A stretch of 64,000 nucleotides of DNA. Source: Lelliottia sp. JS-SCA-14. Lineage in GTDB: Bacteria > Pseudomonadota > Gammaproteobacteria > Enterobacterales > Enterobacteriaceae. The stretch covers positions 4,216,001 through 4,280,000 of the forward strand of contig NZ_CP141606.1 in the NCBI RefSeq assembly GCF_035593345.1, written 5' to 3'. Below, piece after piece: positions 1 to 8,253 of this stretch. The notes under the pieces were generated by a model. It was given only the letters and a program-made list of their open reading frames with translations, made no database searches and was not told where the DNA came from. A program made the translations under genes and the position numbers. The stretch's first letter is position 1, and each line of letters starts with the position of its first letter.

Positions 1-674
1 GCAGAGCCCGACGAGGCGTAAAAACCGGGGCTGAGCTGGACGTTACTCACGGTGCCGTCGGCCAGGGCGTAGACCTTCGTCCAGCTCAGGTTCAGCTCCG
101 CCTCTTCCAGCGCATTGCGGTATTTTTTCAGCGTCACGTTGCGATGTTCATCCTGCTCCCCGCGTTGGATACGCAGGTTATGGATGCTGGCGTTCAGATT
201 CGCCACCGACTGTTCACTGCTCTGCCAGGTGGTGCGGACTTTATCCAGATCCGCCTGCGAGACATTCTGCAGGGTGCTCAGGTGCTGGTAGCGATCAAAG
301 GTCACTTTATCGTTGCGGGCGGTGAGCTGCGCCGTTTTCAGACTGGCCTGCGCGGCGACGATCTGGGCGTCCAGCTGCTGATTAGAGAGCCGGGCCTGTT
401 CCAGCGCGATCTGGGCGGCGTCGACTTTATTGCGAAACGGCGTCGGGTCGAGTTCAAACAGCACATCGCCCTTTTTCACCTGGCTGTTGTTGTGGACGTA
501 CACCGCCGCGACATTGCCGGAGACGCGCGCCGACACCGGCGTCACCACGCGCATCACGGTGGAGTCCGGCGTCAGCGGGATCCAGATATCCGCGACGATA
601 AAATAGACAAACATCAGCAGGAAAGAGGCAATACTCACCCTTACCCAGCGGGCAAACTTTTGTTCAGGAGTCAT
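1..674 (-). CDS. HlyD/EmrA-family membrane fusion protein (3' end outside window)
   Basis: The protein begins MTPEQKFARW, has one membrane segment at about residues 12-32, then a biotinyl-lipoyl-like half motif (VSARVSGNVAAVYV...QVKKGDVLFELD) and a long coiled-coil stretch rich in Gln/Ala. A second lipoyl half begins near YALADGTVSNVQL just before the window edge. This is the layout of the periplasmic adaptor of a tripartite or MFS drug efflux pump. The start lies 2 bases after the stop of the upstream MarR gene, so the two are one transcript and the regulator probably controls the pump. The exporter gene would be outside the window. The exact substrate cannot be read from sequence. It is not AaeA, whose N-terminus differs. 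Confidence 0.85.
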   Translation of the reverse strand, partial: MTPEQKFARWVRVSIASFLLMFVYFIVADIWIPLTPDSTVMRVVTPVSARVSGNVAAVYVHNNSQVKKGDVLFELDPTPFRNKVDAAQIALEQARLSNQQLDAQIVAAQASLKTAQLTARNDKVTFDRYQHLSTLQNVSQADLDKVRTTWQSSEQSVANLNASIHNLRIQRGEQDEHRNVTLKKYRNALEEAELNLSWTKVYALADGTVSNVQLSPGFYASSGS

Positions 675-676
675 TA

Positions 677-1144
677 TTATTGGGTCTTGTTGTCTTCTTC
701 GCGGATTGACCGCAAATTGCAGGCGATTTGATTTAATGTTGCGCTGAAAATCTCCAGATGTTCCGGCGCGATATTGTGCGACACGCGTTCCTGAAAATTC
801 TCAATCACGCGGGTGAGCGTGTCCAGGATTGCGTTGCCTTCAGGGGTGAGAGTGAGCAGCCGGATGCGCTTGTCGTAAGGTGACACGGCGCGCAGCAGAT
901 AGCCCTGTTTTTCCAGCTGAGTCAGGGTGCGCATCAGCGGCGGCAGTTCGATACCCTGCACTTCCGCCAGTTCGCTGACCGAGACGTTATCCCCCAGTGA
1001 TTTGAGCTGCATCATCACCGTCCAGCTCGACTGCGTCAGGCCAGTGTCAAGAATGGCGTCATCAATCACCGCGCGCCACTGACGCACGATCATCGCCATC
1101 CGCATCCCCATCGGCCTGCGGCAAAACAGATCTTCTTCGCTCAC
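677..1144 (-). CDS. MarR-family transcriptional regulator
   Basis: About 155 residues with the MarR winged-helix layout: a helical N-terminus, a helix-turn-helix around LTQSSWTVMMQLKSLGDNVSVSELAE, and the wing containing the D-K-R-I-R signature (SPYDKRIRLLTLTPEG). I chose the GTG start at 1144, giving VSEEDLF, because AGAGGAG lies 5 bases upstream. In-frame ATGs further up (1168, 1159) lack a comparable ribosome site. Proteins of this family usually repress an adjacent efflux operon and release DNA on binding small phenolic ligands. The next gene, 2 bases downstream, is an HlyD-type efflux adaptor, which fits that role. Ligand unknown. Confidence 0.85.
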   Translation of the reverse strand: MSEEDLFCRRPMGMRMAMIVRQWRAVIDDAILDTGLTQSSWTVMMQLKSLGDNVSVSELAEVQGIELPPLMRTLTQLEKQGYLLRAVSPYDKRIRLLTLTPEGNAILDTLTRVIENFQERVSHNIAPEHLEIFSATLNQIACNLRSIREEDNKTQ

Positions 1145-1256
1145 GGGAACTCCTCTCATCACACGCAAGCAAGATAATAGTTATCAGGGTAAGTATCAAG
1201 AAACGAGCGGGGAAAGAGCAGGAATTGCGAATTGGTTTACGGTGCCCGCTATTATT

Positions 1257-1320
1257 CTCTCCCGCAGGGAGAGGGGGAAAAATCGCCATTGTAGGCCCGG
1301 TAAGAACCACCGGGCCTACA
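1257..1320. repeat. Palindromic repeats: CTCTCCCGCAGGGAGAG and REP-like hairpin
   Basis: Two intergenic palindromes lie side by side. The first (1257-1273) is the short CTCTCCC-GCA-GGGAGAG type, repeated at 23022-23042. The second (1290-1320) has arms TGTAGGCCCGGT and ACCGGGCCTACA around a 7-base loop. It is the same family seen at 17921-17950, 32601-32632, 45659-45690 and 61185-61252. Both lie between the 3' end of yhaJ and the upstream side of the MarR gene. Confidence 0.75.
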
Positions 1321-1324
1321 AAAG

Positions 1325-2224
1325 CTACTTATTGTGTGCGAAGAGTTTTGGGATTTCGCGCAGACACCAGGATTTGGCCTCACCCATGCTGTCGCGACGC
1401 CACGCCATGATGATATCCACCTCGTTGGTGTATTCCGGGCTGACTACGCGCAGCCGCCCTTCGGCGATATCTTTTTCCACAAACGGATAAGGCATTGTCG
1501 CCACGCCCAGGCCCGCTAACAGCGCCTGACGCTTGTCTTCGAGGGAGGTCACCGTCAGTCGCGGCTGTTTATCCAGCAGCTGTACGGTGAGCACCGGGCG
1601 CTCACGGGCAGTATCCGCCACCGCCACGCCGCGATATTTCACGCGAGTCACTTCGGATAACGGCTCCGGCTCCTGATGGATCGGGTGATCCGGCGCGGCG
1701 ACGTAGACGTTCATGACGCTGTACAGTTTGCGCGAGTTGATTTCGGACGAGGAGCGGAAGTGCATGTCAGGGGCGATCACGATGTCCGCCCTGCCCGTCT
1801 CAAGGCGTTCCCACGCGCCCGCCAGCACTTCAGTGATGACGGAGAGCTGGGTGTTCGCTTTCGCGGCCAGACGATCCACCAGCGGGAACAGCGCCGATGT
1901 CGGCACCAGCGCTTCGGTGACCAGCGTCAGATGAGTTTCCCAGCCGCGCGCCAGGGCTTCGGCGTCGGTGGTCAGCTTATCGGCCGCCTCCAGCAGAACG
2001 CGGCCGCGCTCCAGCAGCATGCGCCCGACATTAGTGAATTTTGTTCGGTGACCAGAACGGTCGAAAAGCACCACATCCAGCTCTTCTTCCAGTTTCTGCA
2101 TGGTGTAGCTCAGGGCAGACGGAACGCGCCCCAGCTCGTCAGCCGCAGCGGCAAAGCTGCCACGCCGGTCTATCGCGTCCATGACGCGCAGCGCCTCAAG
2201 CGTCAATGCTCTCTCTTTTGCCAT
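1325..2224 (-). CDS. yhaJ: LysR-type regulator YhaJ
   Basis: The 299-residue protein matches E. coli YhaJ nearly residue for residue (MAKERALTLEALRVMDAIDRR..., WCLREIPKLF at the end). Residues about 5-64 form the winged HTH (GSFAAAADELGRVPSALSYTMQKLE), and the rest is the periplasmic-binding-protein-like effector domain. In E. coli the regulator responds to aromatic compounds such as dinitrotoluene products and activates yhaK and others. It is divergent from yhaK here, sharing a 104-bp intergenic region, so control of yhaK is the likely local role. The in-vivo ligand in this organism is not deducible. Confidence 0.95.
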   Translation of the reverse strand: MAKERALTLEALRVMDAIDRRGSFAAAADELGRVPSALSYTMQKLEEELDVVLFDRSGHRTKFTNVGRMLLERGRVLLEAADKLTTDAEALARGWETHLTLVTEALVPTSALFPLVDRLAAKANTQLSVITEVLAGAWERLETGRADIVIAPDMHFRSSSEINSRKLYSVMNVYVAAPDHPIHQEPEPLSEVTRVKYRGVAVADTARERPVLTVQLLDKQPRLTVTSLEDKRQALLAGLGVATMPYPFVEKDIAEGRLRVVSPEYTNEVDIIMAWRRDSMGEAKSWCLREIPKLFAHNK

Positions 2225-2328
2225 CTGGTTCTCATTCAGGAAATTTGAACATACCGGGCAGAATATCTGGCTAACAATGAAGCGTCCATACCTTTACCAT
2301 TGTTTTAGTGTAAAGAGAGGTCAGTTTT

Positions 2329-3030
2329 ATGATTACGACAAGAACAGCAAAACAGTGCGGACAAGCCGATTTCGGTTGGCTGCAGGCCCGCTACACCTTT
2401 TCCTTTGGACACTACTTTGACCCAAAACTGCTCGGTTACGCCTCACTGCGCGTGCTGAACCAGGAAGTGCTCGCACCGGGTGCCTCCTTCCAGCCCCGCA
2501 CGTATCCGAAAGTGGATATCCTGAATCTGATACTGGAAGGTGAAGCAGAATATCGCGATAGCGAGGGCAATCATGTCCAGGCGAAGGCGGGCGAAGCGCT
2601 GCTGATTTCAACGCAGCCCGGCATTAGCTATAGCGAACATAACCTCAGCAAAGATAAGACGCTGACCCGCATGCAGCTGTGGCTGGATGCCTGCCCGGAG
2701 CGGGAAAATCCGCTGGTGCAGAAGATCAATCTGAGCGGCGATAAGCAGCAGCTGATTGCAACGCCGGATGGCAGCAACGGCAGCCTGCAGTTGCGCCAGC
2801 AGGTGTGGCTGCACCATATCGAGCTGAAAAAAGGTGAACAGGCGAGCTTCCAGCTCCACGGGCCGCGAGCCTACCTGCAATCTATCCACGGCACGGTGCA
2901 TGCTCTGACGCACGCGGAAGAGAAAGAAGCGCTCACCTGCGGCGACGGCGCGTTTATCCGCGATGAAGCGAACATTACGCTGGTCGCCGATACCCCGCTG
3001 CGCGCGCTGCTGATTGATTTGCCGGTGTGA
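2329..3030 (+). CDS. yhaK: Redox-sensitive bicupin YhaK (pirin-like)
   Basis: The 233-residue product aligns over its whole length with E. coli YhaK (MITTRTAKQCGQADFGWLQARYTFSFGHYFDPK...). It has the pirin-like N-terminal cupin (the FSFGHYFDP metal-site region) and a second C-terminal cupin (QLHGPRAYLQSIHG). E. coli YhaK is a cytosolic bicupin proposed to respond to nitrosative or oxidative stress; its reaction is not established. It is transcribed away from yhaJ and followed by a GC-rich hairpin at 3036-3063. It marks the left edge of the native backbone before the AT-rich Thoeris island. Confidence 0.95.
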   Translation: MITTRTAKQCGQADFGWLQARYTFSFGHYFDPKLLGYASLRVLNQEVLAPGASFQPRTYPKVDILNLILEGEAEYRDSEGNHVQAKAGEALLISTQPGISYSEHNLSKDKTLTRMQLWLDACPERENPLVQKINLSGDKQQLIATPDGSNGSLQLRQQVWLHHIELKKGEQASFQLHGPRAYLQSIHGTVHALTHAEEKEALTCGDGAFIRDEANITLVADTPLRALLIDLPV

Positions 3031-3035
3031 TTTTT

Positions 3036-3063
3036 ATCCGGGCCAACTACTGTCGGCCCGGAT
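3036..3063 (+). terminator. Hairpin after yhaK
   Basis: Arms ATCCGGGCC and GGCCCGGAT enclose a 10-base loop directly after the yhaK stop. The T-run after it is weak (TATTGCTT), so it may act as a modest terminator or an mRNA-stabilising hairpin. It separates yhaK from the convergent thsAB genes. Confidence 0.55.
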
Positions 3064-3107
3064 TATTGCTTAAATATAAAAAATTTTATTTATCTTGATT
3101 ACTTAAC

Positions 3108-3608
3108 TCAGTCATTATCTTTGCGAATCTTAATTGCTTCATCGATCCAGTCTTCAATATTCTCTGCAATATAATTATACACATTTGTGCTAACAGAATA
3201 TGGCGGATCATATGCCTTCGCAATAGTTGATAATTTTTTTCCTGTGGAACCATGAGTAATAAAGTCCAGTGGATTCTTACCTTTAGATGATTGCTCTTCC
3301 GAAGCATTTTTCAAATTATGAATATAGATAACTAAAATACCTAACCCATTGTTCCATGATTCAATTATTTCATGATTGATCCACTTCCTATTAGCTGTGT
3401 TTTCCCCTGCGAGAATGACTGTACAGGTTCTTCCAGACATTTGATTAGAGATCCACTCTTTAATCGCCTTATCTCCTCCCCCGACAACTTCTTCCCAATC
3501 ATTATCTTTCGCCGGTTTATTTCCTTCGATCGCACCAATGTTTCTGACTTGTGAAACACGCCAGTTATCAGGTTGATAATGAAAACTAAAAAAACACTTT
3601 CTAGCCAT
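3108..3608 (-). CDS. thsB: Thoeris ThsB, TIR-like NAD+ cyclase
   Basis: A 166-residue protein starting MARKCFFSFHYQPDNWRVSQ, the signature of the MTH538 TIR-like family (DUF1863, PF08937) to which ThsB belongs; Bacillus cereus ThsB begins with a similar FFSFHYQ segment. The conserved TIR loop WINHEI contains Glu80, a candidate catalytic glutamate. In known Thoeris, ThsB senses phage infection and converts NAD+ to a cyclic ADP-ribose isomer that activates ThsA. The ATG at 3608 overlaps the end of thsA by 8 bases (CATGGCTAG), so translation is probably coupled. A longer in-frame start at 3626 exists but lies within thsA and does not fit the family N-terminus. Base composition is AT-rich, unlike the flanks. 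Confidence 0.88.
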   Translation of the reverse strand: MARKCFFSFHYQPDNWRVSQVRNIGAIEGNKPAKDNDWEEVVGGGDKAIKEWISNQMSGRTCTVILAGENTANRKWINHEIIESWNNGLGILVIYIHNLKNASEEQSSKGKNPLDFITHGSTGKKLSTIAKAYDPPYSVSTNVYNYIAENIEDWIDEAIKIRKDND

Positions 3609-5049
3609 GTAAGTCACCTTTTTCAATGCAATATTTTATAATTCGCAATGTATTTGATAAAATTTCATCAGGGGATGATTTTTCATCCCCTAACTTAATA
3701 AATAAATCATAAAAGATATCATCTTTCACATTTTCCTCTTTGAAAATTGAAACCTCCTTTTCCCAAATATCTCTAGCTACGTATCCAGTAGCCCCTACAG
3801 GAATAACGATGTTATTTTTTGATTTTGATATTTCGTACTCTTCCCACATACCCTTGGACGGTAATAAGCTTTGATCACTTATTTTATTTCCAAACAAAAA
3901 AACAGAAAATCCTGCATGTGCAATCATATCGTCGCGATATTGCGTCCACAGTGCAGAAAAATTTTGTGTTTTAGACGGCTGTGGAAATGGTCTTAAAAGA
4001 AGTTGCTCCTGAATTTGTCGCCCCTGTTTCATATATACTTCTTCTAATGCTCCACATATAACAGAACTTCCAACTCCGAGCCCAAAACCAGATACAATTT
4101 TGCAGCCATTTTTTATTAAACCAGCGCTCAATTGGGCAATGAATTTATGTGACTGCTCTTCTCCCCAGGGGCCAAATTCATGCGCTGCACCAGATACAAA
4201 TAGTGTTTTCTTTTTATAATTTGATTCAATGAGAAGCAGTAACTCTTCGATTTCACTAAACTCATCAACCAATATCGTTTTGATATTAAACCGGCTTAAA
4301 TCTGAAATGAAAAGTTCTTGCTTTCTACAGTTATATTTAAAATCCGCCGCAGGTTCATCTTTCTTTTGTTTTATGGAGCGAATAAAACAATAATGTCTTC
4401 GCTGATTATCTTCGTATGCTACACGCACTCGACTAAGAATATAATCAAGATTCGGATCTGTAAAACTAAATCCAATAAATATAAATGTTTTAGAAATCAA
4501 ATCACCTTTCAAAGCCGAAAGATATTGGTTCATTTTAATATGATATCTTTCATAATCATCTTTTGTTAATACAGCGTCATTTGGGTGTGCTTTATCGCCA
4601 TGCATTTTATAAACAATAGCATTACGTCTGAATATAGTAACTGCTAATTGTTCTTTGGTGTATTTGACATCAGGTACTTTCCCTGACTTTACTAAAGTAT
4701 TCTCAATCAATGAATCATAATTTGTCGTCCAATATATACTAATTGGTAATCTTGCCAACACTCTATGCGATTCAGTTTCCACAGCATCCCTGGCAAACTC
4801 CTCTATGAGTCGTTGGTTCAATTGACTTCTATTATTACCATTTGAATTACAATGGAACTGTGCCAAAGTCACAAGATCATGTTCTTTATCAACATCTAGC
4901 CCCAGTTTTTCAGCTATCGGTCTTAATAATTCAGGCCAACTTACAAAACCTCCGCCAGCAGATAGACCGGCCCCTGCGAATATTGCTAAATTTTCTTCTT
5001 GAAGTTCTTTTACCACATGTTTAATAAATGCTTCTCTATCTCTATTCAC
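3601..5049 (-). CDS. thsA: Thoeris ThsA, SIR2-SLOG NADase effector
   Basis: 482 residues from the GTG at 5049, close to the 476 of B. cereus ThsA, which it resembles along its length. Residues about 8-275 form a SIR2 domain: nucleotide loop IFAGAGLS (23-30), WTTNYD with Asn110, and YKMHGD with His150, corresponding to catalytic Asn112 and His152 of B. cereus ThsA. Residues about 281-470 form a SLOG (STALD) sensor with FVSGAA, IVSGFGLGVGS and LLLRPFPQ, whose Arg353 corresponds to the ligand-binding arginine. When bound to the ThsB-made cyclic ADP-ribose signal it depletes NAD+ and aborts infection. The GTG follows AGAGG by 6 bases; an upstream ATG at 5112 would add 21 residues absent from B. 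cereus ThsA. Strongly AT-rich coding sequence suggests horizontal transfer. Confidence 0.92.
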   Translation of the reverse strand: MNRDREAFIKHVVKELQEENLAIFAGAGLSAGGGFVSWPELLRPIAEKLGLDVDKEHDLVTLAQFHCNSNGNNRSQLNQRLIEEFARDAVETESHRVLARLPISIYWTTNYDSLIENTLVKSGKVPDVKYTKEQLAVTIFRRNAIVYKMHGDKAHPNDAVLTKDDYERYHIKMNQYLSALKGDLISKTFIFIGFSFTDPNLDYILSRVRVAYEDNQRRHYCFIRSIKQKKDEPAADFKYNCRKQELFISDLSRFNIKTILVDEFSEIEELLLLIESNYKKKTLFVSGAAHEFGPWGEEQSHKFIAQLSAGLIKNGCKIVSGFGLGVGSSVICGALEEVYMKQGRQIQEQLLLRPFPQPSKTQNFSALWTQYRDDMIAHAGFSVFLFGNKISDQSLLPSKGMWEEYEISKSKNNIVIPVGATGYVARDIWEKEVSIFKEENVKDDIFYDLFIKLGDEKSSPDEILSNTLRIIKYCIEKGDLHG

Positions 5050-5355
5050 AAAAAACCTCTGAACTATCAATTTATATTTTGATAAATATCTGGAGATTAA
5101 TCTCGAAAGCAAGATAGCGTACTTGCACTTCTCATTACTGTAAAGCTGATAAGTTAATGGGGAGATGTATTTTTTTAGGAAAAAGTGCTATTCACAATAA
5201 TATTGGAAACATTAACACACTAAAGCATCACAATATTTCCAATTAACCCGCTATTAATTCCATTATTCAGATAACGTAATCAGCGTAAATTTAAATTGAT
5301 AATATTAATAACGAAAAAACAGAGAGTTTAATATAACAATTAGACATAACAAAAC
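5050..5355. other. AT-rich upstream region of thsA
   Basis: About 300 bases of low-GC sequence separate thsA from the Spy-like gene. They must hold the thsAB promoter, but I cannot pick a clear -35/-10 pair. An inverted repeat ATTGGAAA (5202-5209) / TTTCCAAT (5236-5243) lies here and could be an operator. There is no integrase, tRNA or insertion sequence. Confidence 0.5.
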
Positions 5356-5374
5356 GCCCGCGACAAGCGCGGGC
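5356..5374 (-). terminator. Rho-independent terminator of the Spy-like gene
   Basis: Arms GCCCGCG and CGCGGGC flank a 5-base loop, followed in the minus direction by GTTTTGTT. It lies just past the stop codon of the gene at 5381-5791. Confidence 0.75.
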
Positions 5375-5380
5375 ATCGGA

Positions 5381-5791
5381 TCACTCGCTCAGCGCATTCG
5401 CCATATCGGTTTTGATCTGCTTACGCTGCTCCGGCGTGAGCACCTGGCTGACATCGAAGTAGTATTTCACACGGTAATAACGCGCCTGCTCTTCCACTTT
5501 GCTGAAAGCCGCGAGCTGGTTTTTCACCACACTTTCGTTCCATTTTCCGGACTGGAACATATCAATCAGCGCGCCATCTTTCACGCCGGTCATCGGGATC
5601 TTGCTGACGCTGTCTTCCAGTTTCTGGTGCAGATCTTCAATTTTCTTCACCTGATCGTTGCTGAGCTTAAGATGTTGAACCAGCGGATCTTGCGAAGGGG
5701 ACGGTGCAGCCTCAACGTTTGCAGCCTGAGCCGCAAAACTAAAACCCGCGAGGGTGGCGGCGAGCAGGGCAATTCGGGTCATTTTCATCAT
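5381..5791 (-). CDS. Spy/CpxP-like periplasmic protein
   Basis: A 136-residue secreted protein. Residues 1-23 are a signal peptide (MMKMTRIALLAATLAGFSFAAQA, cleavage after AQA). The mature part is helical and carries two LTxxQ-like elements, LKLSNDQVKKIEDLHQ and LTPEQRKQIKTDM, as in the Spy/CpxP/LTXXQ family of periplasmic chaperones and stress sensors. It is clearly not Spy or CpxP by sequence, so a chaperone function is inference from motif and location. It has its own terminators on both sides, making it a single-gene unit. AAGGA lies 8 bases before the first of two tandem ATGs. It is absent from this position in E. coli. Confidence 0.75.
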   Translation of the reverse strand: MMKMTRIALLAATLAGFSFAAQAANVEAAPSPSQDPLVQHLKLSNDQVKKIEDLHQKLEDSVSKIPMTGVKDGALIDMFQSGKWNESVVKNQLAAFSKVEEQARYYRVKYYFDVSQVLTPEQRKQIKTDMANALSE

Positions 5792-5896
5792 CTTACTGTC
5801 CTTAAATGGTGGTAGGGAAAAGCAGGGGCATTGTTTTTCAAGACCGGATGAAGATGTGTGATCAATTATATAAACAAATTTGTATGTTCAGCGGGC

Positions 5897-5925
5897 AAAA
5901 AAAAGCCCCCTTCTAAGAAGGGGGC
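5897..5925 (-). terminator. Terminator of the tdc operon
   Basis: GCCCCCTTCT (5905-5914) pairs with AGAAGGGGGC (5916-5925). In the minus direction it is followed by eight T residues. It lies just past the tdcE stop and ends the tdcABCDE transcript. Confidence 0.9.
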
Positions 5926-5943
5926 CTGTTCACAGGTGTTGGC

Positions 5944-8238
5944 TTAAATCGCCTGGGTAAAGGTTCGTGAAATCACGTCCTGCTGCTGCTCGCGCGTCAG
6001 GGCGTTAAAGCGGACCGCATAGCCTGATACGCGGATCGTCAGGTTCGGATAATTCTCTGGATGTTCAATGGCATCCATCAGCATTTCCCGGTTCATGACG
6101 TTGACGTTCAGGTGCTGCCCGCCCTCGATGGCCGCCTCGTGGTGGAAGTACCCGTCCAGCAGGCCGACGAGGTTGGTTTTGCGGACCCCTTCGTCCTTGC
6201 CCAGCGCCTGCGGCACAATCGAGAAGGTGTACGAAATCCCGTCTTTGGCGTAGGTGAACGGCAATTTCGCCACCGAGGTTAACGACGCCACCGCCCCTTT
6301 GCGATCGCGCCCGTGCATCGGGTTCGCACCCGGCGCAAACGGTGTGCCACCGCGGCGGCCGTCCGGGGTATTCCCCGTTTTCTGACCGTACACCACGTTC
6401 GAGGTGATGGTCAGAATCGACTGGGTCGGCACGGCGTTGCGATAGGTTGGCAGCGCCTGAATTTTCTTCATAAAGCGCTCAACCAAATCGCAGGCGATGC
6501 TGTCCACGCGGTCGTCGTTGTTACCGTACTGCGGATACTCCCCTTCAATCACGAAGTCGACGGCCAGGCCCGTGTGGTCGCGCACCGGTTTCACCGTGGC
6601 GTACTTGATCGCCGCCAGAGAATCCGCCGCCACCGACAGGCCCGCGATACCGCAGGCCATGGTGCGATGGACGTCGCGATCGTGCAGCGCCATCAGCGAC
6701 GCTTCATAGCTGTATTTGTCGTGCATGTAGTGGATCAGGTTCAGGGCGCTGATGTACTGCACCGCCAGCCAGTCCATAAAGTGATCGAGGCTCGCCATCA
6801 CGGTGTCGTAATCCAGCACGTCATCCAGCAGCGGCGCGGTTTTCGGGCCGACCTGGATTTTCAGCTTCTCATCCACCCCGCCGTTGATTGCGTACAGCAG
6901 CGTTTTGGCGAGGTTGGCGCGCGCCCCGAAGAACTGCATCTGCTTGCCGATCACCATCGGGCTGACGCAGCAGGCGATGGCGTAATCATCGCTGTCGAAA
7001 TCAGCGCGCATCAGATCGTCATTCTCGTACTGCAGCGAGGAGGTCGCGATCGACATCTGCGCGGCATATTTTTTGAAGGCAATCGGCAGCTGTTCCGACC
7101 AGAGGATCGTCAGGTTCGGCTCCGGCGCTGGCCCCATGGTGTTGAGCGTGTGCAGATAGCGGAACGAGGATTTGCTGACCAGCGTGCGGCCATCCAGCCC
7201 CATCCCGCCGATCACTTCCGTAGCCCAGATCGGATCGCCCGAGAACAGGGTGTCGAACTCCGGGGTACGCAGGAAGCGCACCATGCGGATCTTCATGATG
7301 AAGTGATCGATCAGCTCCTGCGCCTGCTGCTCGTTCAGGCGTCCGGCCTTCATGTCGCGTTCGATGTAAATATCGAGGAAGGTCGCCGTGCGGCCCAGGG
7401 ACATCGCCCCGCCGTTCTGGGATTTCACCGCCGCCAGATAGGCAAAGTACAACCACTGCACCGCTTCCTGGGCGTTCATCGCCGGACGAGAAATATCACA
7501 CCCGTATTTGGCCGCCATCTCCTGGATTTGCAGCAGCGCGCGGCGGTGCTCGGACAGCTCTTCGCGCAGGCGAATGGTCGCCTCGAGATCTTCTCCGCGC
7601 TCCATTCTCGGCTGCAGATCGGCAAACTGCAGCTCACGTTCGCGTACCAGATAACTGATGCCGTACAGTGCCACGCGGCGGTAGTCGCCGATAATGCGTC
7701 CACGTCCGTATCCGTCCGGCAGACCGGTGAGCACGCCGGATTTACGACAGCGCATCATCTCCGGAGAGTAGACGTCGAATACGCCCTGGTTGTGGGTCTT
7801 GCGCAGATGGGTGAAGAGGTATTCGAACTGCGGATCCATCTCGCGTCCATAGGCTTCAAAGGAGCTGCGGATCATGTTGATCCCGCCGTACGGATGCAGG
7901 GCGCGCTTCAGCGGGCTGTCCGTTTGCAGGCCGACAATGGTTTCCAGCTCTTTCTCAATGTAGCCCGGCCCGTGGGCAGTGATAGTGGTGGCGACGTTCG
8001 TGTCGAAATCGACCGGGGCATGGGTGGCGTTCTCCTGACGAATGCCCTCCATCACCTTCTGCCACAGCGCCGTGGTGGCAGGCGTCGCGGGCGCTAAAAA
8101 GTGCTCGTCACCCTCGTACGGCGTGTAGTTATGCTGGATAAAATCCCGCACGTTAATGCTCTCTTGCCAGTCGTTACCGCAAAAGCCGGCCCACGCGTCG
8201 CTGTAGGGAGCGACACGAATATCGATATTTACCTTCAT
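5944..8238 (-). CDS. tdcE: Keto-acid formate-lyase TdcE
   Basis: A 764-residue glycyl-radical enzyme, the same length as E. coli TdcE. It shows the adjacent catalytic cysteines (IACCVSPM) and the C-terminal radical loop RVSGYAVRF with Gly739. It cleaves 2-ketobutyrate (and pyruvate) with CoA to propionyl-CoA (acetyl-CoA) and formate during anaerobic threonine breakdown, after activation by a PFL-activating enzyme encoded elsewhere. It is the last gene of this tdc operon, 15 bases after tdcD; E. coli has tdcF and tdcG downstream, absent here. A very long antisense reading frame overlaps it but is only a codon-bias shadow. Confidence 0.97.
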   Translation of the reverse strand: MKVNIDIRVAPYSDAWAGFCGNDWQESINVRDFIQHNYTPYEGDEHFLAPATPATTALWQKVMEGIRQENATHAPVDFDTNVATTITAHGPGYIEKELETIVGLQTDSPLKRALHPYGGINMIRSSFEAYGREMDPQFEYLFTHLRKTHNQGVFDVYSPEMMRCRKSGVLTGLPDGYGRGRIIGDYRRVALYGISYLVRERELQFADLQPRMERGEDLEATIRLREELSEHRRALLQIQEMAAKYGCDISRPAMNAQEAVQWLYFAYLAAVKSQNGGAMSLGRTATFLDIYIERDMKAGRLNEQQAQELIDHFIMKIRMVRFLRTPEFDTLFSGDPIWATEVIGGMGLDGRTLVSKSSFRYLHTLNTMGPAPEPNLTILWSEQLPIAFKKYAAQMSIATSSLQYENDDLMRADFDSDDYAIACCVSPMVIGKQMQFFGARANLAKTLLYAINGGVDEKLKIQVGPKTAPLLDDVLDYDTVMASLDHFMDWLAVQYISALNLIHYMHDKYSYEASLMALHDRDVHRTMACGIAGLSVAADSLAAIKYATVKPVRDHTGLAVDFVIEGEYPQYGNNDDRVDSIACDLVERFMKKIQALPTYRNAVPTQSILTITSNVVYGQKTGNTPDGRRGGTPFAPGANPMHGRDRKGAVASLTSVAKLPFTYAKDGISYTFSIVPQALGKDEGVRKTNLVGLLDGYFHHEAAIEGGQHLNVNVMNREMLMDAIEHPENYPNLTIRVSGYAVRFNALTREQQQDVISRTFTQAI

Positions 8239-8253
8239 GAGTTTCTCTCTGTG

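Noticed and set aside
6313..8097. 594-codon open frame on the plus strand opposite tdcE
   Set aside because: Arg/His/Val-rich translation with no family features, exactly antisense to a well-conserved gene; a codon-bias shadow.
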